From DATHBD01 sp035296325 (GTDB lineage: Bacteria; Actinomycetota; Actinomycetes; Mycobacteriales; Micromonosporaceae): DNA of 64,000 nucleotides. Under the pieces are notes generated by a model. It did no database searches, had not been told where the DNA came from, and saw nothing but the letters and a program-made list of their open reading frames with translations. The position numbers were made by a program, and so were the translations under genes. Positions 1-8,873 of the stretch are shown here, in pieces; the stretch's first letter is position 1; each line of letters begins with the position of its first letter. Where the stretch lies: positions 67,082-131,081 of the forward strand of contig DATHBD010000002.1 in the NCBI GenBank assembly GCA_035296325.1, written 5' to 3'.

Positions 1-65
1 AACGGCAGAACACATTGAGTAACCTAAATTTGAAGGTATGGATCGCGTGGTCCGGGTTCGGTCGC

Positions 66-94
66 TTGACACTATTCGCGCCCATGTCGACACT
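66..94 (+). promoter_or_regulatory. candidate promoter of the GH74 gene
   Basis: TTGACA at 66-71 is a perfect -35 hexamer. GACACT at 89-94 follows after a 17-base spacer and is a weak -10. The predicted start of transcription lies about 68 bases before the ATG at 169. The region also holds a 10-base palindrome TCGACGTCGA (98-107) that could bind a regulator. This is pattern reading only. Confidence 0.4.
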
Positions 95-168
95 GGTCGA
101 CGTCGATGTGTCGCGGATCCGCTGACGGTCGATACGCCCGCGCGTCCGCCTTCGCAGGGAGCCAACGA

Positions 169-2874
169 ATGACCCAGTTCCAGCAAGATCCGTCCGCTCC
201 GCCAGCGGTGGTTCCGGATTCCGGATCGGCCCGTGGCGGCCGCGTGCGCCGGTGGGTCCGCCCACTGCTCGCCGCCGGCCTGGTCGCCGCCTCCGTGCCG
301 GTCGTGATTCTGGTCCAGCGCTCCGCGGACGCGGCGACGGTGGACCCGGCCGCCTACTACGCGGTGGTGGCGCGGCACAGCGGGCAGGCGCTGACCGTGG
401 GTGGAGGATCAACCGCCGATGGCGCGAGTGTCGTGCAGGAGACCCGCACGGACTCCCCGGCGCAGCAGTGGCGCTTCGTCGCAACGACGGACGGCCACTA
501 CAAGCTCCTCAACCGGGGGAGCGGCAAGGCCCTGGACGTGTTCAACCGCAGCGTGCTCGACCTCGGGCAGGTCAGCCAGTGGACCGACAACGGGGGCGAC
601 AACCAGCAGTGGCGCCTGGTCGACGTGGCCGGGGGTTACGTGCAGATCGTGGCGCGACACAGCGGCAAGGCGCTGGATGTCTTCGAGGCCAGGACGACGA
701 GCGGCACGAACGTCGTGCAGTTCACCCCGTCCACCGGCGCCAACCAGCAGTGGACACTTGCCCGCCTGGGTGGCACGCCGCCGACCGGCGGCCCCACCAC
801 CGGCACTCCGCCCACCGGCACTCCGCCCACGGGCGGCCCGCCCACCGGTGGCCCGGTCGACCCGCCAGCGGCGAACGGCCCGTACCGGTGGCGCAACGTG
901 GAGATGATCGGCGGCGGCTTCGTCACCGGCATCATCTACAACCAGAAGCACCGCGACGTCCTGTACGCCCGCACCGACATGGGCGGCGCGTACCGCTGGA
1001 ACCCCGCAACCAGCCGGTGGATCCCGATCACCGACTGGGTCAGCGCGGCCGACTGGACGTTGCTCGGCATCGAGAGCATGGCGACCGACCCGGTGGATCC
1101 GCGGCGTCTCTACATCGCCGCCGGCACCTACACGAACGACTGGTCCGGTAACGGCGCGATCCTGCGCTCCACCGACTACGGCAACACGTTCCAGCGCACC
1201 AACATGCCGTTCAAGATGGGCGGCAACGAGTCCGGCCGCTCGATGGGTGAGCGGATGATGGTCGACCCGAACAACAACGCGGTCATCTACTTCGGCACCC
1301 GGTTGAACGGCATGTGGCGCAGCACCGACTACGGCGCCACCTGGGCGCAGGTGGGCAGCTTCCCGGTCCGGGGCGGTGCCAGCAGCGGTGTCGGGATCAG
1401 CTTCGTCACCTTCGACCCGACCAGCGGCAGCGCCGGCAGCAACACCCGCACCATCTACGCCGGTGTCGCCGACAGCGGCACCCACCTGTACCGCAGCACC
1501 GACGCCGGGGCCAGTTGGCAGGCGGTCGGCGGGCAGCAGACCGGCATGATGCCGCACCACGGCGTCCTCGCCTCGGACGGGATGCTCTACCTCTCCTACG
1601 GCAACGGCCCCGGCCCGAACGGGATGACCGCCGGTGCGGTCCGCAAGCTCAACACCCGCACCGGGGCGTGGACCACGATCACGCCGGCCACCGGCAGCTA
1701 CGGCTACGCCGGGCTGACCGTGGACGCCCGTAACCCGAACGTTGTCATGGTCACCACGATGGACCAGTGGTGGCCGCGTGACGAGATCTGGCGCAGCACC
1801 AACGGCGGCGCCAGTTGGACCGCGCTCGGCGCCCGGGGCACGTTCGAGGGCGAAGGCATCGGGCACTGGATGGGTGACATCGAGATCGACCCGTTCAACT
1901 CCGACCGGGCCATGTACGTCACCGGCAACGGCATCTGGGGCACCGACAACCTGACGGCGAGCAGCAACCGGTGGGTGATGCGGGCGCACGGGCTCGAGCA
2001 GACCGCGTTGATCGACCTGATCGCCCCGCCCGGTGGTGCCTCGCTGATCAGCGCCATGGGTGACATCGGCGGGTACCGCCACGACGACCTCACCCGGGTC
2101 GGCGTCCAGTTCAGCAACCCGAGGATGCGGCACACGACCGGCATCGACTACGCCGAGCGGGTCCCGAACCTCATCGCCCGGGTCGGCGTGGGCGGTCCGC
2201 CGCACGGCACGCTGTCCACGGATGGTGGCACCACATGGACGCCGTTCGGCGGCCAGTTGACCGAGGGCGGTTCCATCGCGATCTCCGCCGACGGCGCCAC
2301 GTTCGTCTGGGCACCGGACGGCCAGGCGGCGCGGTACTCCCGCAACCGTGGTGGCTCGTGGACGACGAGCAGCGGCTTGCCGAACGGCGCTGTGATCAAG
2401 TCGGACCGGTCCGACGCCAACACGTTCTACGCACTGGTCAACGGGACGCTGTACGCCAGCACCAACGGCGGAGCGAGCTTCTCGGCGCGCTCCAGCGGGC
2501 ACGGCAACGGCAAGCTCGAGGCCGTCCCCGGACGGGCCGGTGACCTCTGGATCGCCACCTCCGGCGGGCTGCTGCGCTCCACCAACGGCGGATCGAGCTT
2601 CGCTCGGATCGGCGCGGTGCAGGGCGCAACCTCGATCGGCTTCGGCCGGGCGGCGCCCGGGGAGAGCTACCCGGCGGCGTACATGTTCGGCCGCGTCAAC
2701 GGCGTCACCGGCGTGTACCGGTCGACCAACGCCGGGTCCAGCTGGACCCGGGTCAACGACGACCGCAACCAGTGGGGCGGCGCGGGCCACACGATCACCG
2801 GTGACCCCGACGTGTACGGCCGCGTCTACGTCGGCACCAACGGCCGCGGCGTGATGTACGGCGACCCCACCTGA
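169..2874 (+). CDS. secreted GH74 xyloglucanase with ricin-type lectin domain
   Basis: Likely an endo-acting xyloglucanase that cuts plant xyloglucan outside the cell. The 901-residue product has a short cytoplasmic-type N-terminus, a hydrophobic export segment at about 28-50, a ricin-B/CBM13-like domain at about 60-200 with repeated QQW motifs, a Pro/Thr/Gly linker at about 201-234, and a GH74 seven-blade-propeller catalytic region from about 237 to the end. The catalytic part carries ARTDMGGAYRW and MGDIGGYRHDDL, which fit the two GH74 Asp regions, and many WRSTDYGATW-like Asp-box repeats. ATG 169 is chosen because AGGGA lies just upstream; an in-frame ATG at 106 would add 21 residues. In most secreted GH74 enzymes of actinomycetes the binding module is C-terminal (CBM2), so an N-terminal lectin is less common. 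The gene ends at a strong hairpin. Confidence 0.93.
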   Translation: MTQFQQDPSAPPAVVPDSGSARGGRVRRWVRPLLAAGLVAASVPVVILVQRSADAATVDPAAYYAVVARHSGQALTVGGGSTADGASVVQETRTDSPAQQWRFVATTDGHYKLLNRGSGKALDVFNRSVLDLGQVSQWTDNGGDNQQWRLVDVAGGYVQIVARHSGKALDVFEARTTSGTNVVQFTPSTGANQQWTLARLGGTPPTGGPTTGTPPTGTPPTGGPPTGGPVDPPAANGPYRWRNVEMIGGGFVTGIIYNQKHRDVLYARTDMGGAYRWNPATSRWIPITDWVSAADWTLLGIESMATDPVDPRRLYIAAGTYTNDWSGNGAILRSTDYGNTFQRTNMPFKMGGNESGRSMGERMMVDPNNNAVIYFGTRLNGMWRSTDYGATWAQVGSFPVRGGASSGVGISFVTFDPTSGSAGSNTRTIYAGVADSGTHLYRSTDAGASWQAVGGQQTGMMPHHGVLASDGMLYLSYGNGPGPNGMTAGAVRKLNTRTGAWTTITPATGSYGYAGLTVDARNPNVVMVTTMDQWWPRDEIWRSTNGGASWTALGARGTFEGEGIGHWMGDIEIDPFNSDRAMYVTGNGIWGTDNLTASSNRWVMRAHGLEQTALIDLIAPPGGASLISAMGDIGGYRHDDLTRVGVQFSNPRMRHTTGIDYAERVPNLIARVGVGGPPHGTLSTDGGTTWTPFGGQLTEGGSIAISADGATFVWAPDGQAARYSRNRGGSWTTSSGLPNGAVIKSDRSDANTFYALVNGTLYASTNGGASFSARSSGHGNGKLEAVPGRAGDLWIATSGGLLRSTNGGSSFARIGAVQGATSIGFGRAAPGESYPAAYMFGRVNGVTGVYRSTNAGSSWTRVNDDRNQWGGAGHTITGDPDVYGRVYVGTNGRGVMYGDPT

Positions 2875-2898
2875 CCGGTCGCCAGCCTGTCGGCTGAC

Positions 2899-2951
2899 TG
2901 AATGAGGGCTCCTTGCGCACCGATGCCGGTGCGCAAGGAGCCCTTCATTCA
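2899..2951. terminator. bidirectional hairpin terminator
   Basis: A 23-base left arm (2899-2921), a 6-base loop GATGCC and a right arm (2928-2951) pair perfectly except for one bulged T. It sits between the convergent GH74 gene and the DUF6929-like gene and can serve both. Confidence 0.85.
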
Positions 2952-2970
2952 CGCTGGTGACGCGCGGGCG

Positions 2971-3903
2971 TCAGCCGACCGGCAGGTCCCAGCGCAGGGT
3001 CATGGTGAGCTCGGTCGACGGGGTCTCCGGGTCGTCGATGTCAACGACCGCGAGCAGCCGCGCCGCGTCGGCCGCCACGCCCTGCAGGGCGATGCCCTCC
3101 ACCTTGTAGACCATGCCGTCGGGCTCGGGGAGGGCGGTGACGCCCAGCACCCGTCCACCGTCGAGCAGCGCGAGCGCCGTGCCGACCACCGGGCCGTCGT
3201 CGACCGCGTTCGGGGTGTCCTCCGCGGCCGCGCTGATCAGCGTCCGTCCGTCGGGTAGGGCCACCGCGTCGGTGACGGCCAGACCGACGCCGTCCACCCG
3301 GCCCAGGTCGTACCGCCGTGGGGAGCCGACCTGCACCGCGTCGATCGATCCGGCGCCGGTGACCGCCGCCAGCAATGCGGCGAAGTCCACGTCGACGCTT
3401 GTCGAGCAGATATCCGCCGCGGAGTTGCCGCGTTGGAACCAGTGCATCCGGTCGTGGTGGCGACAGGCCCCCTCCAGGTTGAGCTGGTCGATCGGGATCT
3501 CGAGTGCGCTGGCCACGCGCGCGTAGAGCGGAGACAGGTCGGCCGGCGTGAAGGCCGGCCCGTCGTCGGTGAGCGTGACCAGTGAGGCCCGCATCCGGGC
3601 CGGGAGGGATCCCGAGCCCAGAAGCAGGACCGCGGGTCGGCCGGCGACGGTCACCTCGCAGGCTGCCTCGAAGTCGGGCTTGAGGTGCTTGGTGCCGGCC
3701 GCGGCGCTGAAGGTGTCGTGACCTTCTACCGGCGGCAGCACCCGGATCGCGGTCATGCCGGCCGGCCGGTGCCATGCGGCGTGGGTGGCATCGTCCTGGG
3801 CGATCAGCCACCCGTCACCGAACGGGGCGATGCCGGAGGCGGCGCGGACCGGAAGGCCGGTGTCCAGCCGGAGCTCGGCCACGCGTTCGATCTCTACCTG
3901 CAT
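2971..3903 (-). CDS. DUF6929-like beta-propeller-type protein, function unknown
   Basis: A 310-residue soluble protein without signal peptide or membrane segment. It reads as repeated beta-strand units with motifs such as LNLEGACRHHD, FQRGN and MVYKVEGIAL, a pattern typical of the actinobacterial DUF6929 family, whose biochemical role is not known. ATG 3903 was chosen because GGAGG lies 8 bases upstream; the open frame continues 66 codons further with no coding character. It is transcribed alone and convergently with the GH74 gene. The family assignment comes from remembered sequence pattern and is moderate. Confidence 0.6.
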   Translation of the reverse strand: MQVEIERVAELRLDTGLPVRAASGIAPFGDGWLIAQDDATHAAWHRPAGMTAIRVLPPVEGHDTFSAAAGTKHLKPDFEAACEVTVAGRPAVLLLGSGSLPARMRASLVTLTDDGPAFTPADLSPLYARVASALEIPIDQLNLEGACRHHDRMHWFQRGNSAADICSTSVDVDFAALLAAVTGAGSIDAVQVGSPRRYDLGRVDGVGLAVTDAVALPDGRTLISAAAEDTPNAVDDGPVVGTALALLDGGRVLGVTALPEPDGMVYKVEGIALQGVAADAARLLAVVDIDDPETPSTELTMTLRWDLPVG

Positions 3904-4134
3904 CCGGTACCTCCACGTGAGCGCCCACTTTCTCAGCATGGCACTGCGCACCGGGTCCCGCTCGGCACGGCCTGGCGAAGGGGAGTTGAGATCGGCACGG
4001 CCGACCAGACTCCTGCGCCGCTGTGTGTCGGATCCCCGATCTTCGGGCTGCGGCGAAACCGCCACGAGGCGGTGTCGACCGCACCAGGATTGGCCTGTCA
4101 AAGCCCATACCCGGCTCGAGGAAAGGATGTACCC

Positions 4135-4629
4135 ATGCGCACTCTGCAGCGGACCGCGGCGAGGTTCGCCATCGCCCTCGGCTCCATCTCACTCGCTGTC
4201 GGCGGATTCGCCGGACCGGCCCAGGCCTCAGCGAATTCCCCGTTCTACAGCGCCCACGACAATCGCTGCCTGGATGCCGACGTCTCGTCCCCAACGAGAA
4301 ACGGCACGAAGGTGCAGGTGTGGCAGTGCAACGGATGGAACAACCAGAAATGGACCGTGTACCCCGACCACACCATCCGAAGTAGGCATGACGGGCGTTG
4401 TCTCGACGAGGACATCGCGGGTGGTACCCGCAACGGCACGAAGGTCCAGCTCTGGACGTGCAACGGATGGTTGAACCAGAAGTGGACCATCCACGCCAAT
4501 GGCACGATCGTCAACTGGCACGATGGCCGGTGCCTCGACGAGGACATCGCCGGCGGTACCCGCAACGGGACCAAGGTCCAGGTGTGGGACTGCAACGGCT
4601 GGCTCAACCAGAAGTGGGTCCACCCGTAG
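4135..4629 (+). CDS. secreted single-domain ricin-B (CBM13) lectin
   Basis: Small exported lectin of 164 residues. A Sec signal peptide (about 1-32, ending PAQA-SA) is followed by one complete beta-trefoil domain of three near-identical repeats. Each repeat carries HDxRCLDxD and VQxWxCNGWxNQKW, the galactose/xylose-binding QxW pattern. The second and third repeats share DEDIAGGTRNGTKVQ almost exactly, suggesting recent internal duplication. No enzyme domain is attached, so it probably acts as a free carbohydrate-binding protein or adheres to plant polysaccharide. GAAAGGA sits 8 bases before the ATG. It ends at a perfect hairpin. Confidence 0.9.
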   Translation: MRTLQRTAARFAIALGSISLAVGGFAGPAQASANSPFYSAHDNRCLDADVSSPTRNGTKVQVWQCNGWNNQKWTVYPDHTIRSRHDGRCLDEDIAGGTRNGTKVQLWTCNGWLNQKWTIHANGTIVNWHDGRCLDEDIAGGTRNGTKVQVWDCNGWLNQKWVHP

Positions 4630-4643
4630 GTCCGGATCGCTGT

Positions 4644-4685
4644 CATCGGCGGTGGAGCCGGAGTGTGCCGGCTCCACCGCCGATG
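4644..4685. terminator. bidirectional hairpin terminator
   Basis: Perfect 18-base-pair stem (4644-4661 with 4668-4685) and a 6-base loop AGTGTG. It lies between the convergent lectin gene and the amidase gene. Confidence 0.85.
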
Positions 4686-4689
4686 TCGC

Positions 4690-6267
4690 CTACAGCGGCG
4701 GACGCGCCCGGTGGTGCGCGGTGACCGACTGGTACGCGTCGGCGACCCGGAGCGCCAGCCCGTCGTCGCCGGCGTTCGCCGCGCACTGCATGGACAGCGG
4801 CATGCCGTTGGTCGCGGAGAAGCCGGTCGGTATCGCCACGGCGGGTGCCCCGCTGAGGTTCCAGATATTGGTCTTGCTGCCGCTGGATGCCCGGGGGAGC
4901 GCCGGGTCGCCACCGGCCTTAAGTCCGGCGACGTTGTCCGCGGGGTGGATCACGACGTCGATGTCGTCGAACATGCTGAGGAACCGGTCGCGCCACAGCC
5001 GCCGGACCCGCTGGGCCTGCAGGTAGGCATGGCCCGGCATGAGCACCCCGGAGGACACCCGGGCCCGGTACGCCGGCGACATGTTCTGCGGCTGGGTGAG
5101 CAGATTCTGGTACTGGTACGCGCCCACCTCCGCGCTGCGGATCACGTCGTAGAAGGACGCGACGCTGCTCAGCCCGGCCATCGTGACCTGGCTGCGGATC
5201 ACCTTCACGGTGGCGCCCAGGGCCTGGATCACCCGCACCGCCTCGCCGAACGCGGCCAGTTGCTCGTCGCTGGGTACGCCGGAGAGAAAGTCGTCCGGTG
5301 CCGGGACACCGACCACGATGCCGCGCAGCGGGGAGCGCCCGTCATTGCGGGCGACCTCGCGGGCGAGTTCGTAGCGGGTGTTGCGCCGGGTGTGCGGATC
5401 GAGCGGGTCCACGCCGCCGACGGCGTCGACCAGCAGCGCGGCGTCGCGGGCGCTGTGCACCAGCGGGCCCGGGTGGTCCATCGACCAGGCGAGCGGGAAG
5501 ATGCCGTGCAGACTGATCGTGCCGTACGTGGGCTTGAAACCGGTCAGCCCACAGTTGGCGGCCGGCCCCCGGATGGAGCCGCCGGTGCAGGTGCCCATCC
5601 CGATCAGAAACTCCGACGCGGCTACCCCGGCCGCCGAGCCGGAGCTGGACCCACCCGGGGTGCGGGCCAGGTCCCACGGGTTGTTGGCGGCGCTCGCCGT
5701 GGCGGTGGCCAGCTCACTCGTGCCGACCTTGCCGAGGATGACCGCCCCGGCCGCCTTCAGCCGGGCGACCGACGTCGCGTCAAACCCTGGTACGAAGCCG
5801 GTGTAGAGCTTCGAGTTCCCCTCCGTCACCTTGCCCTTGGTGAAGTAGATGTCCTTGAGGCCGACGGTGATGCCGTGCAGCGGGCCCCGGTAGCGGCCGC
5901 GCCGGATCTCCGCCTCGGCCGCTCGTGCCGCGGCGAGGATCTCCTCCGCCGGGTACATGTGAACAAATGCCAGCACCCGCGACTCGACCGCGGCGATGCG
6001 GGCGAGGGTCGCTTCGGCGAGCGTCACCGGGGACAGCCGCCGGCTCCGGATGAGGTGGGCAGCCTGCCAGACCTCGAGGTCGTACGGTGCGACGTCGGGA
6101 ATGCGTCCGCGAAACGGCGTCGCCTCGTCGCGGTGCGGTGCCGGCAGTGCCGGCGCGGCGACCGCCGGGCCGGCCAGGGCCGGCCCGGTCACTGCGGACG
6201 CCGCCAGACCGGCGGCCCCGGCGACAAACCCACGCCGGGTCAGGCTCGCCGCGGTCAAGGTAGCCAC
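4690..6267 (-). CDS. Tat-exported amidase (amidase-signature family)
   Basis: Hydrolyses an amide or carbamoyl substrate that cannot be named from sequence. The 525-residue product starts with a twin-arginine signal (RR at 11-12 followed by GFVAGAAGLAASAV), so it is exported folded. The amidase-signature core is complete: Lys138 in VGLKDIY, the GGSSSGSAAG loop at 205-214 supplying the cis-Ser, and the nucleophile Ser231 in CTGGSIRGPA. GTG 6267 is used; it overlaps the stop of the small upstream gene by 13 bases, so the two are translationally coupled. The GatA/6-aminohexanoate hydrolase/AtzF-like group all look similar here. Tat export argues against a role in tRNA-dependent amidation. Confidence 0.9.
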   Translation of the reverse strand: MATLTAASLTRRGFVAGAAGLAASAVTGPALAGPAVAAPALPAPHRDEATPFRGRIPDVAPYDLEVWQAAHLIRSRRLSPVTLAEATLARIAAVESRVLAFVHMYPAEEILAAARAAEAEIRRGRYRGPLHGITVGLKDIYFTKGKVTEGNSKLYTGFVPGFDATSVARLKAAGAVILGKVGTSELATATASAANNPWDLARTPGGSSSGSAAGVAASEFLIGMGTCTGGSIRGPAANCGLTGFKPTYGTISLHGIFPLAWSMDHPGPLVHSARDAALLVDAVGGVDPLDPHTRRNTRYELAREVARNDGRSPLRGIVVGVPAPDDFLSGVPSDEQLAAFGEAVRVIQALGATVKVIRSQVTMAGLSSVASFYDVIRSAEVGAYQYQNLLTQPQNMSPAYRARVSSGVLMPGHAYLQAQRVRRLWRDRFLSMFDDIDVVIHPADNVAGLKAGGDPALPRASSGSKTNIWNLSGAPAVAIPTGFSATNGMPLSMQCAANAGDDGLALRVADAYQSVTAHHRARPPL

Positions 6268-6461
6268 TCGGGTACGAGCTGGGTGATCGGTGCCGGCGTC
6301 TCGGCCTGGGGCATGGCGTCGAGCACGGCCTGGCACTCGGCGAGTCCATTGAGGACCCCGGCGAACACGGTGGTGGGCAGGTGCTCCTCGCGCAGGCCCC
6401 AGATCGGGGCGAGCGCGCGGGCGAGTTCGAGCGCGGTTGCATCGGTGTAAGGGGGAGGCAT
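6255..6461 (-). CDS. small AtzG-like (DUF4089-type) partner of the amidase
   Basis: A 68-residue acidic helical protein directly upstream of and overlapping the amidase. Its pattern (ALELARALAPIWGL, then VLNGLAECQAVLDAMP ending in a short acidic/Pro tail) resembles DUF4089/AtzG-like proteins, small subunits that pair with amidase-signature enzymes. Gene order and overlap support a complex, but the amidase carries a Tat signal and this protein has none, so it would have to be co-exported by hitch-hiking or act before export. Family assignment is moderate. Confidence 0.6.
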   Translation of the reverse strand: MPPPYTDATALELARALAPIWGLREEHLPTTVFAGVLNGLAECQAVLDAMPQAETPAPITQLVPEWLP

Positions 6462-6543
6462 GGGCTGAGCATCGAGCGCGCCAACCCCACCGGCAAGGGA
6501 CGAAACACGAACTTCCTGAGCTTGTTACCGGCCGCAAACGTCC

Positions 6544-7518
6544 TCAGCGGTGCAGAAGAATGTCGATCTCCTTCATCTGCTCAGGAGTGAGAGGACCGAA
6601 CCGGAGCGCCCCTGCGTTCTCCTCAACCTGGGCGACGGTACGGCATCCGGGCAGCGGCACGGTCCGTTGGCTCCGGCCCCAGTTCCAGGCGAGTGCACCC
6701 TGGGCGATGGTGCGCCCTTCGCTGGTGAGGATTTCGCGGACCGCGTCGCGTCGGGCGATGAATTCCGGCACCGGGCGGCCATCGCGGAACCACTTGAGCC
6801 ACTCGGGCGCACGCCCCCGGATCGTGTCCGGCGCGAAGACCGTATCCGCGGTGATCTTCTCGCTCAGCAGGCCCATCGCGAGCGGGCTGCGGTTCAGGCT
6901 CCCGAGGTCGTACCGCTCGCACCGGTCCAGTACCTCTGGCGCGTCGGAGAACAGGTTCAGCTCGTGCTGCACCACGGTGCAGTGCGCACCTTCGGCGAAC
7001 ACGTCCACGCCGGCCGGGAAGTCGGTGCTCCAGCCATAGGCGCGGATCAGCCCCTGTGTGACCAGTTCCTCGCAGACCGGCACCAGGTCGGCGGCCTGAT
7101 CCGGGGGAAGCGCGTTGATGTGCAGCTGGTACACGTCGATGTACTCCGTCCGGAGGCGGCGCAGCGACTCGCGCACCGCCGTCCGGAGGTATTCCGGCGA
7201 GCCGTCCTCGCCGAGCAGCTGGTGGGTGGCCGGATCGATCCGGTTACCCCACTTGGTGGCGATGACCACCTGGTCCCGTACCGGGGCGAGCACCTCGCCG
7301 AGCAGCTCCTCGGCGTGTCCCGTGCCGTAGGCGTCGGCGGTGTCGAACAGGGTCACCCCGAGGTCGAGCGCCCGGTGGATGGCGCGGGTCGACTCGGCGT
7401 CATCCGCGTTCCCCCACCCCAACGGCTGGTCCCCGGCCCGCATCTCGCCGCCCATCGCCCAGGTGCCCACGCCGAGTGCGCTCACCTCGATGCCGCTACG
7501 TCCCAAAAGTCGCTTCAT
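6544..7518 (-). CDS. aldo/keto reductase
   Basis: NADPH-dependent carbonyl reductase of 324 residues and normal family length. The tetrad is visible: Asp in DTADAYGTGHAEELLG with Tyr five residues later, Lys in IATKWGNRID, and His in VYQLHINALP. It keeps the C-terminal cofactor-binding segment PLPGCRTVAQVEENAGAL. ATG 7518 has GGAGG 7 bases upstream; an in-frame ATG further upstream is ignored. The substrate is not predictable. It is divergent from the phosphatase gene. Confidence 0.92.
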   Translation of the reverse strand: MKRLLGRSGIEVSALGVGTWAMGGEMRAGDQPLGWGNADDAESTRAIHRALDLGVTLFDTADAYGTGHAEELLGEVLAPVRDQVVIATKWGNRIDPATHQLLGEDGSPEYLRTAVRESLRRLRTEYIDVYQLHINALPPDQAADLVPVCEELVTQGLIRAYGWSTDFPAGVDVFAEGAHCTVVQHELNLFSDAPEVLDRCERYDLGSLNRSPLAMGLLSEKITADTVFAPDTIRGRAPEWLKWFRDGRPVPEFIARRDAVREILTSEGRTIAQGALAWNWGRSQRTVPLPGCRTVAQVEENAGALRFGPLTPEQMKEIDILLHR

Positions 7519-7612
7519 GCGTCCTCCGTTTCCGGTACCAGTCCATCGGGTTCCGGCCCAGCCTGCAACTTGGAGTGTGCTCAAAGTCAAACCGTCGGCC
7601 TATGGTGACATC

Positions 7613-8044
7613 GTGATCGAGCCCTGGGAGGCGACCGGTGACGGCGTGCTGCGGCTGCCCTCCGGGCGCCTCGTGCGGGGCCGCGGGCTGCGGCGCGTCC
7701 TGCCCGGACCAGCGCCGACGTTCGCGGTCTACCTGCTCGGCGGCCCGCCGCCAGCGGTGGCGTGGGAGTACCGCTGGTTGCGTTGGCCCGATTTCCGGCT
7801 GCCCAGCGACCCGGCTCAGGCGCCGGTCATCCTGTACGAAGCCTGGCAGCGCGCCGAAGCGGACCGCGTGGAACTTACCTGCTCCGGTGGCCGGGGCCGG
7901 ACCGGCACCGCCCTCGCGTGCCTGGCGGTGATCGACGGAGTTCCGGCCGACGAGGCCGTCTCCTACGTGCGCCGGCACTACCATCCGCACGCCGTCGAGA
8001 CGCCGTGGCAGAAGCGATATGTCGCCCGGTTTTCCGCCCCCTAG
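7613..8044 (+). CDS. protein-tyrosine/dual-specificity phosphatase-like protein
   Basis: A 143-residue protein with the Cys-phosphatase P-loop ELTCSGGRGRTGTAL, where Cys and the following Arg are the catalytic pair. The family usually has His before the Cys (HCxxGxxR); here it is Thr. An upstream WxxDFRLP segment could supply the general acid. GTG 7613 is chosen: TATGGT at 7601-7606 makes a good -10 element only 6 bases upstream and there is no ribosome-binding site, so the message is probably leaderless. Substrate unknown. Confidence 0.75.
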   Translation: MIEPWEATGDGVLRLPSGRLVRGRGLRRVLPGPAPTFAVYLLGGPPPAVAWEYRWLRWPDFRLPSDPAQAPVILYEAWQRAEADRVELTCSGGRGRTGTALACLAVIDGVPADEAVSYVRRHYHPHAVETPWQKRYVARFSAP

Positions 8045-8054
8045 GATGCCTGCC

Positions 8055-8816
8055 ATGGACGCTCCTCTCGCCGTCGTCACCGGGGCATCGAGCGGCATCG
8101 GCGCGGCGACCGCGCGGCGGCTGGCCGCCGACGGGTTCCGCGTCGTCGCCGTCGCCCGGCGCGCCGACCGACTCGCCGACCTCGCTGCCGACCTGGGTGA
8201 TGAGGTGATCGCCGTGCCCACGGACATCACCAGCCCTGCCGACGTGGCGGCCCTCGCCGATCGGGTCGCCGACCTCCCCGGGGAGCTGCGGCTGTTGGTC
8301 AACAACGCCGGCGGCGCGGTCGGTCTGGAGCCGGTCGAGGCGGCCGACCTCGCCGGCTGGCGGGAGATGTACGAGGTGAACGTGCTGGGCACGGTAGCCG
8401 TCACCAAGGCGCTGCTCCCGTACCTGGAGGCTTCCGGGGAGGGCACGATCGTGATCGTCAGCTCCACTGCCGGGCTCGGTGTCTATGAGGGCGGCGGGGG
8501 ATACGCCGCGGCCAAGCATGCGGAGACGGCGGTGGCCGGGACGTTGCGGCTGGAGCTGTGCGGGCGGCCGGTCCGCGTCGTTGAGATCGACCCCGGCATG
8601 GTGCGCACCGAGGAGTTCTCACTGCGCCGGTTCGGCGGTGACACCGAGCGTGCCGCGGCGGTCTACCGGGGTGTGCCCGACCCGCTGGTCGCGGACGACG
8701 TCGCCGACTGCATCGCGTGGTGTGCCACCCGCCCGCACCACGTCAACATCGACCGGCTGGTGGTGCGTCCGCTTGCCCAGGCCGCTCAACACAAGGTGCA
8801 CCGGCTTCCGGACTGA
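8055..8816 (+). CDS. short-chain dehydrogenase/reductase
   Basis: Classical SDR of 253 residues: cofactor motif TGASSGIG near the N-terminus, NNAGG, catalytic Ser in VSSTAG and YAAAKHA (Tyr-x3-Lys), followed by DPGMVRTE. An Arg ending the second beta strand (VVAVARRADRL) suggests NADP(H) preference. A -10-like TAGGAT at 8042-8047 stands 7 bases before ATG 8055, consistent with a leaderless message independent of the phosphatase. The substrate is unknown. ATG 8046 is an alternative start giving three more residues. Confidence 0.9.
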   Translation: MDAPLAVVTGASSGIGAATARRLAADGFRVVAVARRADRLADLAADLGDEVIAVPTDITSPADVAALADRVADLPGELRLLVNNAGGAVGLEPVEAADLAGWREMYEVNVLGTVAVTKALLPYLEASGEGTIVIVSSTAGLGVYEGGGGYAAAKHAETAVAGTLRLELCGRPVRVVEIDPGMVRTEEFSLRRFGGDTERAAAVYRGVPDPLVADDVADCIAWCATRPHHVNIDRLVVRPLAQAAQHKVHRLPD

Positions 8817-8873
8817 CCGGTGCGCCACCCGCGCGCTGGGTTTGGCCCGCGCTGGGCGGGGCAATGCCCAGGC

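Noticed and set aside
409..2952. Long minus-strand open frame of over 800 codons opposite the GH74 gene
   Set aside because: High GC removes stop codons in antisense frames; the product is Arg/Val/Ala/Gly-rich with no domain, and the plus-strand gene has clear GH74 motifs.
4663..6450. Long plus-strand frame opposite the amidase
   Set aside because: Composition is low-complexity Arg/Gly/Ala and the opposite strand has a complete amidase signature with a Tat signal.
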